Assembly (NCBI GenBank): GCA_934539295.1
Contig: CAKTCN010000010.1
Span: forward strand, 18,074 to 82,073
Direction of reading: 5' to 3'
Length of the DNA stretch: 64,000 nt
Source of the DNA: an uncultured Allosphingosinicella sp.
Lineage (GTDB): Bacteria; Pseudomonadota; Alphaproteobacteria; Sphingomonadales; Sphingomonadaceae
In this document: positions 43,027 through 52,520 of the stretch, in pieces
Layout: every line of letters starts with the position of its first letter
Position numbering within the stretch: the first letter of the stretch is position 1
Notes under the pieces: generated by a model
What the model saw: the letters and a program-made list of their open reading frames with translations, nothing else
Told to the model about the DNA's origin: nothing
The model's database searches: none
Program-made: the position numbers and the translations under genes

Positions 43027-44346
43027 TCAGGGCAGACGCCGCTCGCCGCCGAGCTTGTAGACCTGCCCATGCTTCATCACGAAGCCGACATTTTCCAGCA
43101 GGCGCACGTCCTGCGTGGGATCGCCAGCCACCGCGATGATGTCGGCATCTTTGCCGGTTTCGATCGTACCGACCTGCGCTTCCTTGCCGAGCAATCTGGA
43201 CGCATTCACCGTTGCCGCCTTGATCGTCGCGGCGGCGGGCATCCCCGCCTCCACCATCAACGCGAATTCGGCTGCATTCTGGCCATGCGGTGACACGCCG
43301 CTATCGGTACCGAACGCGATGTTGACGCCCTCCCGCCACGCGCGCCCCAGGCTCTTCTTGGCATTGTCGGCAGCCGCACGCGCCTTTTCGTACTGCGCCG
43401 AAGTCAGCGCGCCGCGCGCACCATCGGCCAGGGCAGCGGCAGGCGCGACCAGCGTCGGTACGTAGTAGGCGCCGGTGCGCTTGTAGAGGCGGAAGGTCTC
43501 GTCGTTGGTGAAGGTGCCGTGCTCGATCGAGTTGACCCCGGCATCCAGCGCCGCGTTGACGCCGTCCACGCCATGGGCATGGGCGGCGACCTTGCGGCCG
43601 AACATGCGCGCGGTGTCGACGATCGCCTTCATCTCGTCCGGCATCATCTGCTGGTTGAGTCCGCCGGCCACGTTGCTGAGCACGCCGCCCGTGGCCGAGA
43701 ATTTGATCACCTCGGCTCCGCGGGAGATCTGCTCACGCGTGGCGCGGCGGCAATCGTCGGCGCCGTTGCAGACGTTGATCGCATCGGCCTCCCGCATGTG
43801 GGTGAGGTCGCGATTGAGGCCGTTGACGTCGCCATGTCCACCGGAGACCGAGATGCCGCGTCCCGCGGCGACGATGGTCGGCCCCTCGAGCGCGCCCAAA
43901 TTGATCGCGTCGCGCAGCGAGAAGATCAGCGCTGGATCGTTGCCGAGGTCGCGCACGGTGGTGAAGCCCGCAAGCAGCGTGTTGCGGGCGTGGAGAAGCG
44001 CAGTGAAGGCCTCGTCCTCATTGTCGCGGAACGGCTCCTGCAGCCTGGCCTGGAGCCGATCGTCCAGCCCGCGCAGGTGGACGTGCATGTCCATCAGCCC
44101 TGGCAGGACATATTGGTCGCGCAGGTCCAAGACTCGTGCGCCGGGCACGTCCACGAAGCCGTCGCGAACCTCGCTGATCGTCTTGCCCCGCACCACCACG
44201 CTGACCTGCCGGCGCGGCTGCGTCCCCGGCACGGCGAGCAAGGTGCCCGCATGAATGACCGTGACAGGCTCGGGCGTAGCAGGTGCCTGGGCAAAGGCAG
44301 GCGCGGCCAGGGCGATGGCTGCGGCCGGAAATATCGAAAGCTTCAT
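43027..44346 (-). CDS. Secreted metal-dependent amidohydrolase (prolidase-like)
   Basis: A 439-aa exported enzyme of the amidohydrolase superfamily (imidazolonepropionase/Xaa-Pro dipeptidase group). The signal peptide ends near AFAQA. Metal ligands are visible: MDMHVHLRG (HxH), the Lys in EVIKFSATGG that would be carboxylated, His in VAAHAHGVDG and NSIEHGTF, and Asp in FGTDSGVSPHG. Such enzymes hydrolyse dipeptides with C-terminal Pro or basic residues, or other amides; the substrate cannot be fixed by eye. It runs towards murA. Confidence 0.88.
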   Translation of the reverse strand: MKLSIFPAAAIALAAPAFAQAPATPEPVTVIHAGTLLAVPGTQPRRQVSVVVRGKTISEVRDGFVDVPGARVLDLRDQYVLPGLMDMHVHLRGLDDRLQARLQEPFRDNEDEAFTALLHARNTLLAGFTTVRDLGNDPALIFSLRDAINLGALEGPTIVAAGRGISVSGGHGDVNGLNRDLTHMREADAINVCNGADDCRRATREQISRGAEVIKFSATGGVLSNVAGGLNQQMMPDEMKAIVDTARMFGRKVAAHAHGVDGVNAALDAGVNSIEHGTFTNDETFRLYKRTGAYYVPTLVAPAAALADGARGALTSAQYEKARAAADNAKKSLGRAWREGVNIAFGTDSGVSPHGQNAAEFALMVEAGMPAAATIKAATVNASRLLGKEAQVGTIETGKDADIIAVAGDPTQDVRLLENVGFVMKHGQVYKLGGERRLP

Positions 44347-44410
44347 GGTGTTCCCCCTCTATTTGCCGGCAGAAGAGAACAGCCAGGTTGCGAAAGCAAT
44401 GGGCTTTGCG

Positions 44411-45709
44411 TCAGAGCAGGGTCTCGGCCGTGTGGATAAGGAGACCGACCAGACCGCCGACGAGCGTGCCGTTGATGCGGATATACTGAAGGTCCTTGCC
44501 GACCGCGCCTTCCAGCCGACCGGTGACGGTACGTGCGTCCCAGCCGCGGATCGTGTCGGACACGAGCGTGACGATCCCGCCCCCATAGCTCGCCACGGCG
44601 CCGACGACGGCGCGGCGTGCGAACTGGTTGACGCTGGCCTTGAGTCGCTCGTCGCGCTGCAGCGTCTCGCCCAGCTGCCGGAGCGCTTCCCCGAACTTGC
44701 CCTTCATCGCCGCATCGGGACTGCGCGCCGCCTCCAGCAGTCCGGCGCGCGCCTTTTCCCAGAAGCCCTCGACCCAGTCGCCCACCGCCTTGTTGGCGAG
44801 CAGCTCGTTCTTCATCGCCTCGACCCTGGCCTGCGTCTCCGGATTGGCGGCAAGGTCGCGGGCGAGCTTCGCCAGGCTCTCCTCCACCTTGACGCGAAGC
44901 GGATGCGCAGGATCGATGGCAAGTTCGATCATCAGCCGTCGCAGCGCATCGACAAGCGAGTCCGAGATCTTGGCGTCGAGCCCGGCCAGCCGCACCATCC
45001 AGCCGGACCGATCCTTGACCATGCCGCGTATCAGGTCCTCGTTGCCGTTGAGCGTGCGGCCCAGCCAGACGATCAGGCTGTCGAGCACAGGCACGTGGCG
45101 CGCATCGCCGATCGCCGTGTCGAGCGTGCGGCCGAGCAGGGGCGACACCTCCATGCTGCGCAGACGCGAGGACACTGCGCTCTTCACCATGCCGCCGAGC
45201 TTTTCCTGATCAAGCGCCTCCAGCACGCCGACGAAGAGCCTCGACGCGCCCTCGCGAAGTCGGCCCTGCTCCGGCGGGCGTTCGAGGAAGCGCCCCGCCG
45301 CGCCCGCCACGTCCACCTTGCGCATGCGGCGGGCCACAACCGAGGGAGTCAGGAAATTGTCGCGCAGGAAGGCCGCGAGCGTATCGCCGATCCGGTCCTT
45401 GTTGCGCGGGATGATGGCCGTGTGCGGGATCGGCAGGCCGAGCGGGTGGCGGAACAGCGCGGTGACCGCAAACCAGTCTGCCAGCCCGCCCACCATGGCG
45501 GCCTCGGCGAACGCCTTCACGAAGGACCAGGCCGGGTGTGTGCCTTCCTGGGACGCCGCCAGCGCGAACAATGCCGCCATGGCGATCAGCATGCCGGTGG
45601 CGACCATCCGGGTAGATCCGGCGCCACGTTCGGCGAGGTTGAAGCGGGCGGGTCCGGATGCGGGGGCGTTCATCACCGCCCCAATAGCCGAACCCGCCGC
45701 TTTGTTCAC
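44411..45709 (-). CDS. DUF445 family inner-membrane protein (YjiN-like)
   Basis: A protein of up to 432 aa with an N-terminal hydrophobic segment (MVATGMLIAMAALFALAAS), the family core GGLADWFAVTALFRHPLGLPIPHTAIIPRNKDRIG, a long charged helical region (about 120-390) and a C-terminal hydrophobic segment (GTLVGGLVGLLIHTAETLL). The two-end anchoring is typical of DUF445. The GTG at 45709 overlaps the RND pump stop (GTGA); the ATG at 45673 is an alternative. Function unknown; probably cotranscribed with the efflux genes. Confidence 0.85.
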   Translation of the reverse strand: MNKAAGSAIGAVMNAPASGPARFNLAERGAGSTRMVATGMLIAMAALFALAASQEGTHPAWSFVKAFAEAAMVGGLADWFAVTALFRHPLGLPIPHTAIIPRNKDRIGDTLAAFLRDNFLTPSVVARRMRKVDVAGAAGRFLERPPEQGRLREGASRLFVGVLEALDQEKLGGMVKSAVSSRLRSMEVSPLLGRTLDTAIGDARHVPVLDSLIVWLGRTLNGNEDLIRGMVKDRSGWMVRLAGLDAKISDSLVDALRRLMIELAIDPAHPLRVKVEESLAKLARDLAANPETQARVEAMKNELLANKAVGDWVEGFWEKARAGLLEAARSPDAAMKGKFGEALRQLGETLQRDERLKASVNQFARRAVVGAVASYGGGIVTLVSDTIRGWDARTVTGRLEGAVGKDLQYIRINGTLVGGLVGLLIHTAETLL

Positions 45710-48700
45710 TCTGCTGCGTGCGGCGCGGGTGCGGGTCCGTGATCCTCAGGGCCGCGATAGGTGAGCAGGCGACCAAACTTCGGCGCGATCCAACGTTCGA
45801 AGCTGTCGGCGAGGCTGAAGCCCGCCGGCACGATCAGGAGGGTCAGCACCGTCGAGACGATCAGGCCGCCGATCACCACCGTGCCCATCGGCGCACGCCA
45901 TGCGCCGTCACCCGACAGCGACAGCGCGGTCGGCACCATGCCGGCCGCCATCGCGACGGTTGTCATGACGATCGGCTGCGCGCGCTTGTGGCCCGCATCC
46001 ATGATGGCGGTGAACTTGTCGACGCCCTTCTCCATCTCCTCCAGCGCAAAGTCGATCAGCAGGATCGAATTCTTGCCGACGATACCGAGCAGCATGAGGA
46101 TGCCGATATAGACCGGCATGGAGATGGGCTGCCCCGCGATCCAGAGCGCGAACAGGCCGCCCAGCGGCGCCAGCAGCAGTGAACCCATGTTCACCAGCGG
46201 CGACATCAGCCGCTTGTAGAGCAGGATCAGCACCGCCAGCACCAGCAACAGAGCCGCCATCACCGCGATGATGAAGTTGACGATCAACTCCTGTTGCCAC
46301 TTGGCATCGCCCGCGGCCTCGTTGCTGACGCCCTGCGGCAGGTTCTTCATGATCGGCAGCGCCTGAATGGCGGCATCCGCCGTGCCCTTGATCACCGGCT
46401 TGCCGTCCGCACCGATGGCGAGATCGGCACCGACGAAGATGCGGCGCTGCTGGTTGTAGCGCTGGATCGAGGTCGGGCCGGAGCCGAAGCTGATGTCCGC
46501 GACACGCGACAGCGGCACCGATCCGCCGGTCGCAGTCGGGACCGGCAGGTTGGCGATGGTCGCGAGGTTACGGCGCGAGCTTTCCGGCAGCATCACGCGG
46601 ATCGGGATCTGCCGGTCTGACAGCGAGAAGCGCGCGCTGTTCTGGTCGATGTCGCCGATGGTCGCGATGCGGATCGCCTGGCTGAGCGCCGCAGTCGTGA
46701 CGCCGAGCGAGGCGGCAAGATCGGTGCGCGGCGTGATCAGGATCTCTGGCCGCTGCATGTCGGCCGCGACGCGCGGTGCAACCACCAGCCCGTTCAACGA
46801 CCGCATCTGCTCCACAAGCGTTGCCGCGGTCTTTTCCAGCAAGGCTGGGTCTGAGCCGGTGAGCATGACCGAGATGTCGCGGCCGGTGCCGAAGCCGCCC
46901 GACTGAGACGCAAAGGTCACGCGCGCATCGGCAATGCCCGCCAGCGTCGGCGCAAGCCCGCGCTCGAACTCGATGCTGGTCTTCTCGCGATCCGGCTTCA
47001 GCGTGATGAAGATACGGGCATTGCCCTCGCTGATCGATTCCAGCGCCATTTCGACTTCGGGCTGTTCGTTGATGATCGCGGCCACCCGGTCGGCCACGGC
47101 TTCGGTCTGCCGGATGGTGGTGCCGGGCACCATTTCAATCCGGACCTGGCTGTAGTCGGTGTTGATGGTCGGCTGGAACTGGCTGGGGATGATCATGAAG
47201 AACATGACTGTCAGGAGGAGAGCAGCCGCACCTGCCACGACCGACGACCAGCGATGTTTCAGCGTCCATTGCAGCAGGCTCAGGTAGCGGTCCATGATCC
47301 AGCCTTCGCCATGCGACTGATGCCCATGCGCCTTCAGGAAATAGGCCGCGACCAGCGGCGTGATCATGCGCGCCACCGCCAAGCTGACCAGCACCGCGGC
47401 GACGACTGTCAGGCCGAAATTCTTGAAGAACTGTCCGGAGATACCCGGCATCAGGCCCACGGGCAGGAACACCGCGACGATCGACATGGTGGTGGCGACG
47501 ACCGCGAGGCCGATTTCGTCGGCTGCGTCGATCGATGCCTGGTAGGCCGATTTGCCCATGCGCATGTGGCGCACGATATTCTCGATCTCCACGATGGCAT
47601 CGTCGACCAGCACGCCGGCCACCAGCGCGAGCGCCAGCAGGCTCAATCCGTTCAGCGTGAACCCCATCAGGTCCATGAACCAGAAGGTCGGGATCGCAGA
47701 CAGCGGAATGGCGATCGCCGAAATCAGGGTCGCCCGCCAGTCGCGCAGGAAGAAGAACACCACGATGACGGCCAGCACTGCACCCTCGCCCATCGACCAT
47801 AGCGAGCTATGATATTGGTCCTTGGTGTAGTCGACGCTGGTGAAGAGCTTGTTGAACTTGATGCCCGGATTCTGCTCCTCGATCTTCGCCATGGCAGTCA
47901 TCGCTTCGTCATAGACGGCGACTTCCGATGCCCCCTTGGCGCGCTCAAGGCTGAAGGTAACGGCCTGCTTGCCGCGCACCTTTGCGATGGAACGCTGCTC
48001 GCCATAGCCGTCCGAGACGGTGGCGACATCGCGCAGCTGAATGGTGCGGCCGCCGCTCAGAGCAATGCGGGTCTGCGAAAGCGCGAACGCCGTGTCCGCA
48101 TTGCCGAGCACGCGCACCGACTGGCGCGAACCGGCGATCTCGGCACGGCCGCCGGCCGTGTTGAGGTTCACCTGGCGCAGCGTCTGGTTGATCTGCGAGG
48201 CCGTGACGCCCAGCGACTGCATGCGGGCGGGATCGAGGATCACGCGGATCTCGCGATCGACGCCCCCGGCGCGGCTAACATTGGCCATGCCCTCGATCGC
48301 CAGCAGGCGCTTGGCCACCGTGTCGTCGATGAACCAGGACAATTGCTCGATCGTCATGTCGCTGGCCTGGACCGCGAAATAGCCGATCGGGTCGCCGCTG
48401 ATATCGACCTTGGTCACCTGCGGCTCGAGGATGCCGTCGGGCAGGTCGCTGCGAATCTGGTCGACCGCGTTCTTGACCTCATTCACCGCCTGATCGGGAT
48501 CCACGCCGATCTCGAACTGGACGAAGACGTTGGCAAAGCCCTCGGACGCGGTCGAATTGATCTCGTCCACGCCGTTGATCGACCGGACGGCCGATTCCAC
48601 GCGCTGGGTGATCTGCGTCTCGATCTCGCGCGGGGCGGCGCCTGGCTGCGAGATGCCGACCGACACGGCCGGGAAGTCGACGTCCGGATTGTTGTTCACG

Positions 48701-48807
48701 TCCATGAACCTGAACGAGATGATACCGGCGATCAGCAGGCCCGCAAAAAGGACCAGAGGTACGACCGGGTTGCGGATCGACCAGGCCGAGATGTTCCGGA
48801 AGTTCAT
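45706..48807 (-). CDS. RND-family efflux transporter permease (AcrB/MexB-like)
   Basis: A 1033-aa inner-membrane proton-driven pump. TM1 is at about 12-32, followed by the pore domain, the TM2-6 block with the proton-relay motif GVLVDDAIVEIENIVRHM (two Asp, about 405), a second periplasmic half and the TM8-12 block ending near 1010. The closing PVYIGILMLLGIVGKNSILLIDFA is typical of the AcrB/MdtB group. Transport of hydrophobic drugs or detergents is inferred from family. It overlaps the DUF445 gene and follows the adaptor gene by 25 bp. No TolC-type outer-membrane gene is in the window. Confidence 0.95.
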   Translation of the reverse strand: MNFRNISAWSIRNPVVPLVLFAGLLIAGIISFRFMDVNNNPDVDFPAVSVGISQPGAAPREIETQITQRVESAVRSINGVDEINSTASEGFANVFVQFEIGVDPDQAVNEVKNAVDQIRSDLPDGILEPQVTKVDISGDPIGYFAVQASDMTIEQLSWFIDDTVAKRLLAIEGMANVSRAGGVDREIRVILDPARMQSLGVTASQINQTLRQVNLNTAGGRAEIAGSRQSVRVLGNADTAFALSQTRIALSGGRTIQLRDVATVSDGYGEQRSIAKVRGKQAVTFSLERAKGASEVAVYDEAMTAMAKIEEQNPGIKFNKLFTSVDYTKDQYHSSLWSMGEGAVLAVIVVFFFLRDWRATLISAIAIPLSAIPTFWFMDLMGFTLNGLSLLALALVAGVLVDDAIVEIENIVRHMRMGKSAYQASIDAADEIGLAVVATTMSIVAVFLPVGLMPGISGQFFKNFGLTVVAAVLVSLAVARMITPLVAAYFLKAHGHQSHGEGWIMDRYLSLLQWTLKHRWSSVVAGAAALLLTVMFFMIIPSQFQPTINTDYSQVRIEMVPGTTIRQTEAVADRVAAIINEQPEVEMALESISEGNARIFITLKPDREKTSIEFERGLAPTLAGIADARVTFASQSGGFGTGRDISVMLTGSDPALLEKTAATLVEQMRSLNGLVVAPRVAADMQRPEILITPRTDLAASLGVTTAALSQAIRIATIGDIDQNSARFSLSDRQIPIRVMLPESSRRNLATIANLPVPTATGGSVPLSRVADISFGSGPTSIQRYNQQRRIFVGADLAIGADGKPVIKGTADAAIQALPIMKNLPQGVSNEAAGDAKWQQELIVNFIIAVMAALLLVLAVLILLYKRLMSPLVNMGSLLLAPLGGLFALWIAGQPISMPVYIGILMLLGIVGKNSILLIDFALEEMEKGVDKFTAIMDAGHKRAQPIVMTTVAMAAGMVPTALSLSGDGAWRAPMGTVVIGGLIVSTVLTLLIVPAGFSLADSFERWIAPKFGRLLTYRGPEDHGPAPAPHAAE

Positions 48808-48832
48808 GTCAGATCATCCTCGATCGGCGCGA

Positions 48833-50056
48833 TCAGCGCACGGCGCCGGGCTGGGCGCCGGCGGCCTGGCGGCGCGGACGCACCGTCTCGCCCGGGTTGA
48901 GGAAGCCACCGGCAAAGGCGACCACGCGCTCGTCCCCGTTGAGGCCGGACAGAATCGTCAGGCCCTGCTCCGTTACTGGGCCGGGCTGGACCGCGCGGCG
49001 TGAGACCTTGTTGTCGTTGCCGACGATGTAGACGTACGGACCTTCATTGTCGTTCAGCACCGCCGATTCCGGCAGCACGGGCGCAGCGACGGCACCTGCG
49101 CGGATCTGCGCATTGGCGAAGCCGCCAGGACGGATCGCCGCGCTGTAGGGAACGGCGACACGGGCGGTGCCCTGGCGCGACTGCGGGTCGATGACCGGGG
49201 AAATCTGCCATACGCTGCCCGTGATGCGCGCATCGGTGCCAACGGGCGTCACGGTGACCGGCACGCCGACCGACAGCTGAGCAAGGTCCGTCTCGGCAAG
49301 CTGCGCGGCCAGTTCCATCTGGCCACCCTGGGCGATGCGGAACAGCGCGCCAGCACCTGCGCCGACGACCTGGCCAACCTCGACATTGCGCGCGAGGACG
49401 AGGCCAGCGGCCGGTGCACGAATGTCGAGGCGGCCGATACGCGCCTGCGTTTCGCCGAGCTGCGCCTGCGCCACGCGGACGCGGGCATTGGCCGAGTCGC
49501 GCGTCGCGATACGGCGCTGCACGTCGGCCTGGGAGATGAAGCCACGCGATACCAGCGTCTGCGCGCGGTCGAGCTCCTGCTGGGCAAGGCGCGCTTCGGC
49601 GCGAGCGACCTCGATGCTGGCGGCGAGCTGCGACGCCTGCTGCGTCTGGACCGAGCGCTCGATCACGGCCAGCGTCTGGCCCGCGGAAACCCACTGGCCG
49701 GCCTCGACCAGCACGCGGCTGACCATGCCGCCCTCACCCACCACGCCGACGGCCACGTCGCGGCGCGCAGCCAGGGTGCCGGTGGCGTTGATGACGCGCG
49801 CGACCTGCTGCCGGCCGGGAACGATCACGGTGACGTTCGGCACCGCTTCGCCCTTGCCTGCCGCTGCGGTCGCCTTGCCGTCCTGCTCGCCCCCCGCGAA
49901 CACGAAAAAGGCGACGGCTGCGATGACGAGCGCGGCGACGACCGCGAGGATGATGTTGCGCCGCTTGCGTCGCCGCGCGGTCAGGTCAACCTCGACCACG
50001 TCGCCTTCCAGCGAGTCACGGCGCCACTTGGATGTCTGAAAATTCATCGCTCGCAT
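48833..50056 (-). CDS. RND efflux periplasmic adaptor (membrane fusion protein)
   Basis: An adaptor of about 407 aa that joins the RND pump to the outer-membrane channel. A basic cytoplasmic N-terminus is followed by one TM (NIILAVVAALVIAAVAFFVFAG), a lipoyl/barrel-sandwich domain (VGEGGMVSRVLVEAGQWVSAGQTLA), a helical hairpin (about 120-195, VARAEARLAQQELDRAQTLV) and a beta-barrel domain (AQLAETDLAQLSVGVPVTV). Starts at 50056 and 50047 are both feasible. It is the first gene of the adaptor-pump-DUF445 operon. No adjacent TetR or MarR regulator is seen. Confidence 0.93.
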   Translation of the reverse strand: MRAMNFQTSKWRRDSLEGDVVEVDLTARRRKRRNIILAVVAALVIAAVAFFVFAGGEQDGKATAAAGKGEAVPNVTVIVPGRQQVARVINATGTLAARRDVAVGVVGEGGMVSRVLVEAGQWVSAGQTLAVIERSVQTQQASQLAASIEVARAEARLAQQELDRAQTLVSRGFISQADVQRRIATRDSANARVRVAQAQLGETQARIGRLDIRAPAAGLVLARNVEVGQVVGAGAGALFRIAQGGQMELAAQLAETDLAQLSVGVPVTVTPVGTDARITGSVWQISPVIDPQSRQGTARVAVPYSAAIRPGGFANAQIRAGAVAAPVLPESAVLNDNEGPYVYIVGNDNKVSRRAVQPGPVTEQGLTILSGLNGDERVVAFAGGFLNPGETVRPRRQAAGAQPGAVR

Positions 50057-50287
50057 CTTTCCCACCGGCCTTGCGGACAAGCCGCCCCTCTTCTCAGGCT
50101 GTATTATATAAATAAGGCACCTGGCTCAAGCCCCAATCAGCAACAATCGGATACATGCGGGCGTGCGGATGCGGCGGCGTCTTTATGGGGAAACGCACCC
50201 CCGTTGCCGTTCAGCAACGATGCAGCGCACGCGACGTTTGTGGCTGCACCGGACCGCAAGAACGGCCGCACAGACATGGAGACACGC

Positions 50288-51010
50288 ATGATTCGCTCGA
50301 TCGCCCTGGCCTCGCTGATCGCGGGCGCCGCAGCCTTGCCGTCGGTGGCGCAGGCGCAGGCGCTGCCCGTGCAGACCATCGCCGGCACAAGGCTCGACAT
50401 AGCGGCGACCGGAGAGGTCACCCGCGTTCCCGACATCGCCATCATCAACACCGGCGTGGTCACGCGTGCCGGGACGGCGCGCGAGGCGATCTCGCAGAAT
50501 GCCGCGCAGATGCAGCGCGTGGTGGCACGGCTTCGCCGCGCAGGTGTTGCAGAACGCGACATCCAGACGAGTTCGGTCAACCTCAGCCCGGAATATCGAT
50601 ACCAGGACAATCAGCCGCCGGTGCTGACCGGATATCAGGCGTCCAACCAGGTCACCGTGCGCTTCCGCAAGATCGAGGATAGCGGCAACATATTGGACGC
50701 TCTGGTGGCCGAGGGTGCGAACCAGATCAACGGACCGACGCTGACTATCGACAAGCCGGAAGGCGCGCTGGACGAGGCGCGGCTGGTCGCGCTGAAGCAG
50801 GCGCAGGCGCGTGCCGAGACTTATGCACGCGCGGTCGGCAAGCGGGTGTCGCGGATCCTGGCGATCAGCGAGACGGGCGGCAGCGCGCCGATCATCCAAT
50901 ATGAGGCCGTGCGCGTCACCGCCGCGCGCGGCATGGCTGCGGACACCAAGATCGTGCCCGGCGAACAGACCCTGTCAGTAACGCTGAACGTCACCTTCGA
51001 ACTCGAGTGA
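50288..51010 (+). CDS. SIMPL domain (DUF541) periplasmic protein
   Basis: A 240-aa secreted protein. The start at 50288 follows GGAGACACGC and gives a signal peptide ending VAQAQA. The SIMPL fold shows GEVTRVPDIAIINTGVVTRAGTAREAISQNAAQM at the start and GYQASNQVTVRFRKIEDSGNILDALVAEGAN in the middle, and ends TLSVTLNVTFELE. The family (E. coli YggE) is linked to oxidative-stress protection and surface properties but lacks a defined reaction. It diverges from the efflux operon, and its 3' end overlaps the convergent membrane-protein gene by 36 bp. Confidence 0.88.
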   Translation: MIRSIALASLIAGAAALPSVAQAQALPVQTIAGTRLDIAATGEVTRVPDIAIINTGVVTRAGTAREAISQNAAQMQRVVARLRRAGVAERDIQTSSVNLSPEYRYQDNQPPVLTGYQASNQVTVRFRKIEDSGNILDALVAEGANQINGPTLTIDKPEGALDEARLVALKQAQARAETYARAVGKRVSRILAISETGGSAPIIQYEAVRVTAARGMAADTKIVPGEQTLSVTLNVTFELE

Positions 51011-51307
51011 GTCCTCTGCGTCGGGGTCGTCCTGGATAGCGGGACGGCTCCGGCGGCGCCGAACCAGGTGCGCGAGCAGCAGCAGGATCGCGGCGCCGAT
51101 CGTCGAGATCAGCGCCGTTTCCGGGTAGATGGTCATGCTGAGCAGGTCGCCCCCGCCGATCAGCGGACCCAGGAAGAAGGCGCCCGCCAGAGCACCAAAG
51201 ATCCCGGCAGCGATCTTGCGTCCGCTTTTCGTACGGGCGGTGCCGGTTGCAACGGCGCTGAGCCAGCCGAGCAAGGCGCCGATGGCGATGGTGATGATGA
51301 GGCCCAT
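50975..51307 (-). CDS. GlsB/YeaQ/YmgE-like small membrane protein
   Basis: A 110-aa protein with three likely TM segments (LIITIAIGALLGWLSAVAT, KIAAGIFGALAGAFFLGPLI, TALISTIGAAILLLLAHLV), followed by an Arg patch and an acidic tail. The GxxxGWLS start matches the transglycosylase-associated (GlsB) family, usually stress-induced. Its last 11 codons overlap the end of the SIMPL gene on the other strand. A paralogue lies just upstream. Confidence 0.78.
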   Translation of the reverse strand: MGLIITIAIGALLGWLSAVATGTARTKSGRKIAAGIFGALAGAFFLGPLIGGGDLLSMTIYPETALISTIGAAILLLLAHLVRRRRSRPAIQDDPDAEDSLEFEGDVQRY

Positions 51308-51403
51308 TTGCGTCTCCTTCGCCTTTCGGCTTGGGGCGGCGCAAGGCAAAAAGAAAGGGCCGCGCGAACGCGACCCCTTCCCATGTTCACGATAGTCGAG
51401 GGC

Positions 51404-51658
51404 TTAGCGCACCCGGCCGCGACGGAACAGGTTCACGATCGCGAGCAGGATCACCGCACCGAGCAGCGACGTCAGGAACGAGTAGAGCGTGACGCCGTCG
51501 TTGATCGAACCCTGATTGAAGATCAGGCCGGCGATGAATGCGCCGACGATACCGACGACGATGTTGAGGAAGATGCCCTGCTGCGCATCCGTACGCATGA
51601 TGATGCTTGCGAGCCAGCCGACGATGCCGCCGACGATAAGCCAGATAATGAAACCCAT
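51404..51658 (-). CDS. GlsB/YeaQ/YmgE family stress-response membrane protein
   Basis: An 84-aa protein with three hydrophobic segments (IIWLIVGGIVGWLASIIM, IFLNIVVGIVGAFIAGLIF, FLTSLLGAVILLAIVNLF) and a basic RRGRVR end. This is the typical length and pattern of the family. A GGGAGG-type ribosome site precedes the ATG. It is paralogous to the gene downstream, and the two are probably cotranscribed. The role in stress is inferred from family members. Confidence 0.88.
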   Translation of the reverse strand: MGFIIWLIVGGIVGWLASIIMRTDAQQGIFLNIVVGIVGAFIAGLIFNQGSINDGVTLYSFLTSLLGAVILLAIVNLFRRGRVR

Positions 51659-51776
51659 CGCTTCCCTCCTGTCATTACGCTGCCGACGAACTGGCCGGGG
51701 AATACGATCAGTTACGGCGGCGGTCCGAGCCTAAGACGCGCGAAGTGACGGGTGGTTCCTGATCCAGCAGATTCGG

Positions 51777-52079
51777 TCAGACCGCCTGTTGCTGGCGATC
51801 GAACAGCGAACGGTAATGCTGCGCCTTGGTGACGCGCAGGCCCTTCATGCCGGCACGATCGACCGCACGCTGCCAGGCGGCGAATTCCTCGAGCGTCAGC
51901 GCATAGCGCTCGCATGCTTCCTCGCTGGTCAGCAGGCCGCCATTCACGGCTGCGACGACCTCGGCCTTGCGGCGCACGACCCAGCGGGTGGTGGAGCGGG
52001 CCGGCAGGCTGTCCATCGTCAAGGGCTCGCCCAGAGGCCCGATCACCTGCGAAGGCCTGCATTTCTGGTCGTGGATCAT
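51777..52079 (-). CDS. sciP: SciP-like CtrA inhibitor (DUF1153)
   Basis: A 100-aa helix-turn-helix protein of the DUF1153 family. In Caulobacter, SciP binds and restrains the cell-cycle regulator CtrA on flagellar and other promoters. The conserved N-terminus MIHDQKCRPSQVIGPLGEPL and the block STTRWVVRRKAEVVAAVNGGLLT, with LTLEEFAAWQRAVDRAGMKGLRVT, are all present. The ATG at 52079 follows TTGAGGTACGTC; a TTG four codons upstream is less likely. Its presence supports an alphaproteobacterial cell-cycle circuit. Confidence 0.92.
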   Translation of the reverse strand: MIHDQKCRPSQVIGPLGEPLTMDSLPARSTTRWVVRRKAEVVAAVNGGLLTSEEACERYALTLEEFAAWQRAVDRAGMKGLRVTKAQHYRSLFDRQQQAV

Positions 52080-52173
52080 GACGTACCTCAACTATTCGCT
52101 GCCGGTGCCTAGTGTGATCCTTCTACCCCTGCCGGAGTGAAAGAAGGTTGAAACCCGATGGTAAACGCCGCGC

Positions 52174-52443
52174 TTACGCGCCGCGGCCGCGCGCCGCGCC
52201 CGGATCGAACGATCCGTTCTGTGCGACCACCGCATCCTGCCAGCCCGGCTTTCCGGCCAAGACCTCGGCAAGCGGAAGCGAGGGCGCGGATGCGCCATCG
52301 GGTGCGGTCGGACGCACGCTCGCCTGCGCCGTGGGCGTCTCCAGCTGGCGCGCCTGCAGGGTGGCGACGAGCACGCGATAGTCGCCATGGGTGCCGGCGG
52401 CACCGAAGGGCGCGATCCGCCGCGGCTTGGAATTCGTATTCAT
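52174..52443 (-). CDS. Small hypothetical protein
   Basis: An 89-aa Ala/Pro-rich protein, upstream of sciP in the same direction and divergent from mnmA. It has no signal peptide, no TM segment and no recognised motif. Composition suggests partial disorder, with one possible helix (YRVLVATLQARQLE). Its reality is moderately supported by position and codon pattern only. Confidence 0.45.
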   Translation of the reverse strand: MNTNSKPRRIAPFGAAGTHGDYRVLVATLQARQLETPTAQASVRPTAPDGASAPSLPLAEVLAGKPGWQDAVVAQNGSFDPGAARGRGA

Positions 52444-52520
52444 CCGCCACTTTTCACCCGAACCGGGTTAAGGCGCGGTAAAGAGGTGCAACCTCCGGCC
52501 AGGGTCGCTATCTTGAGGCG

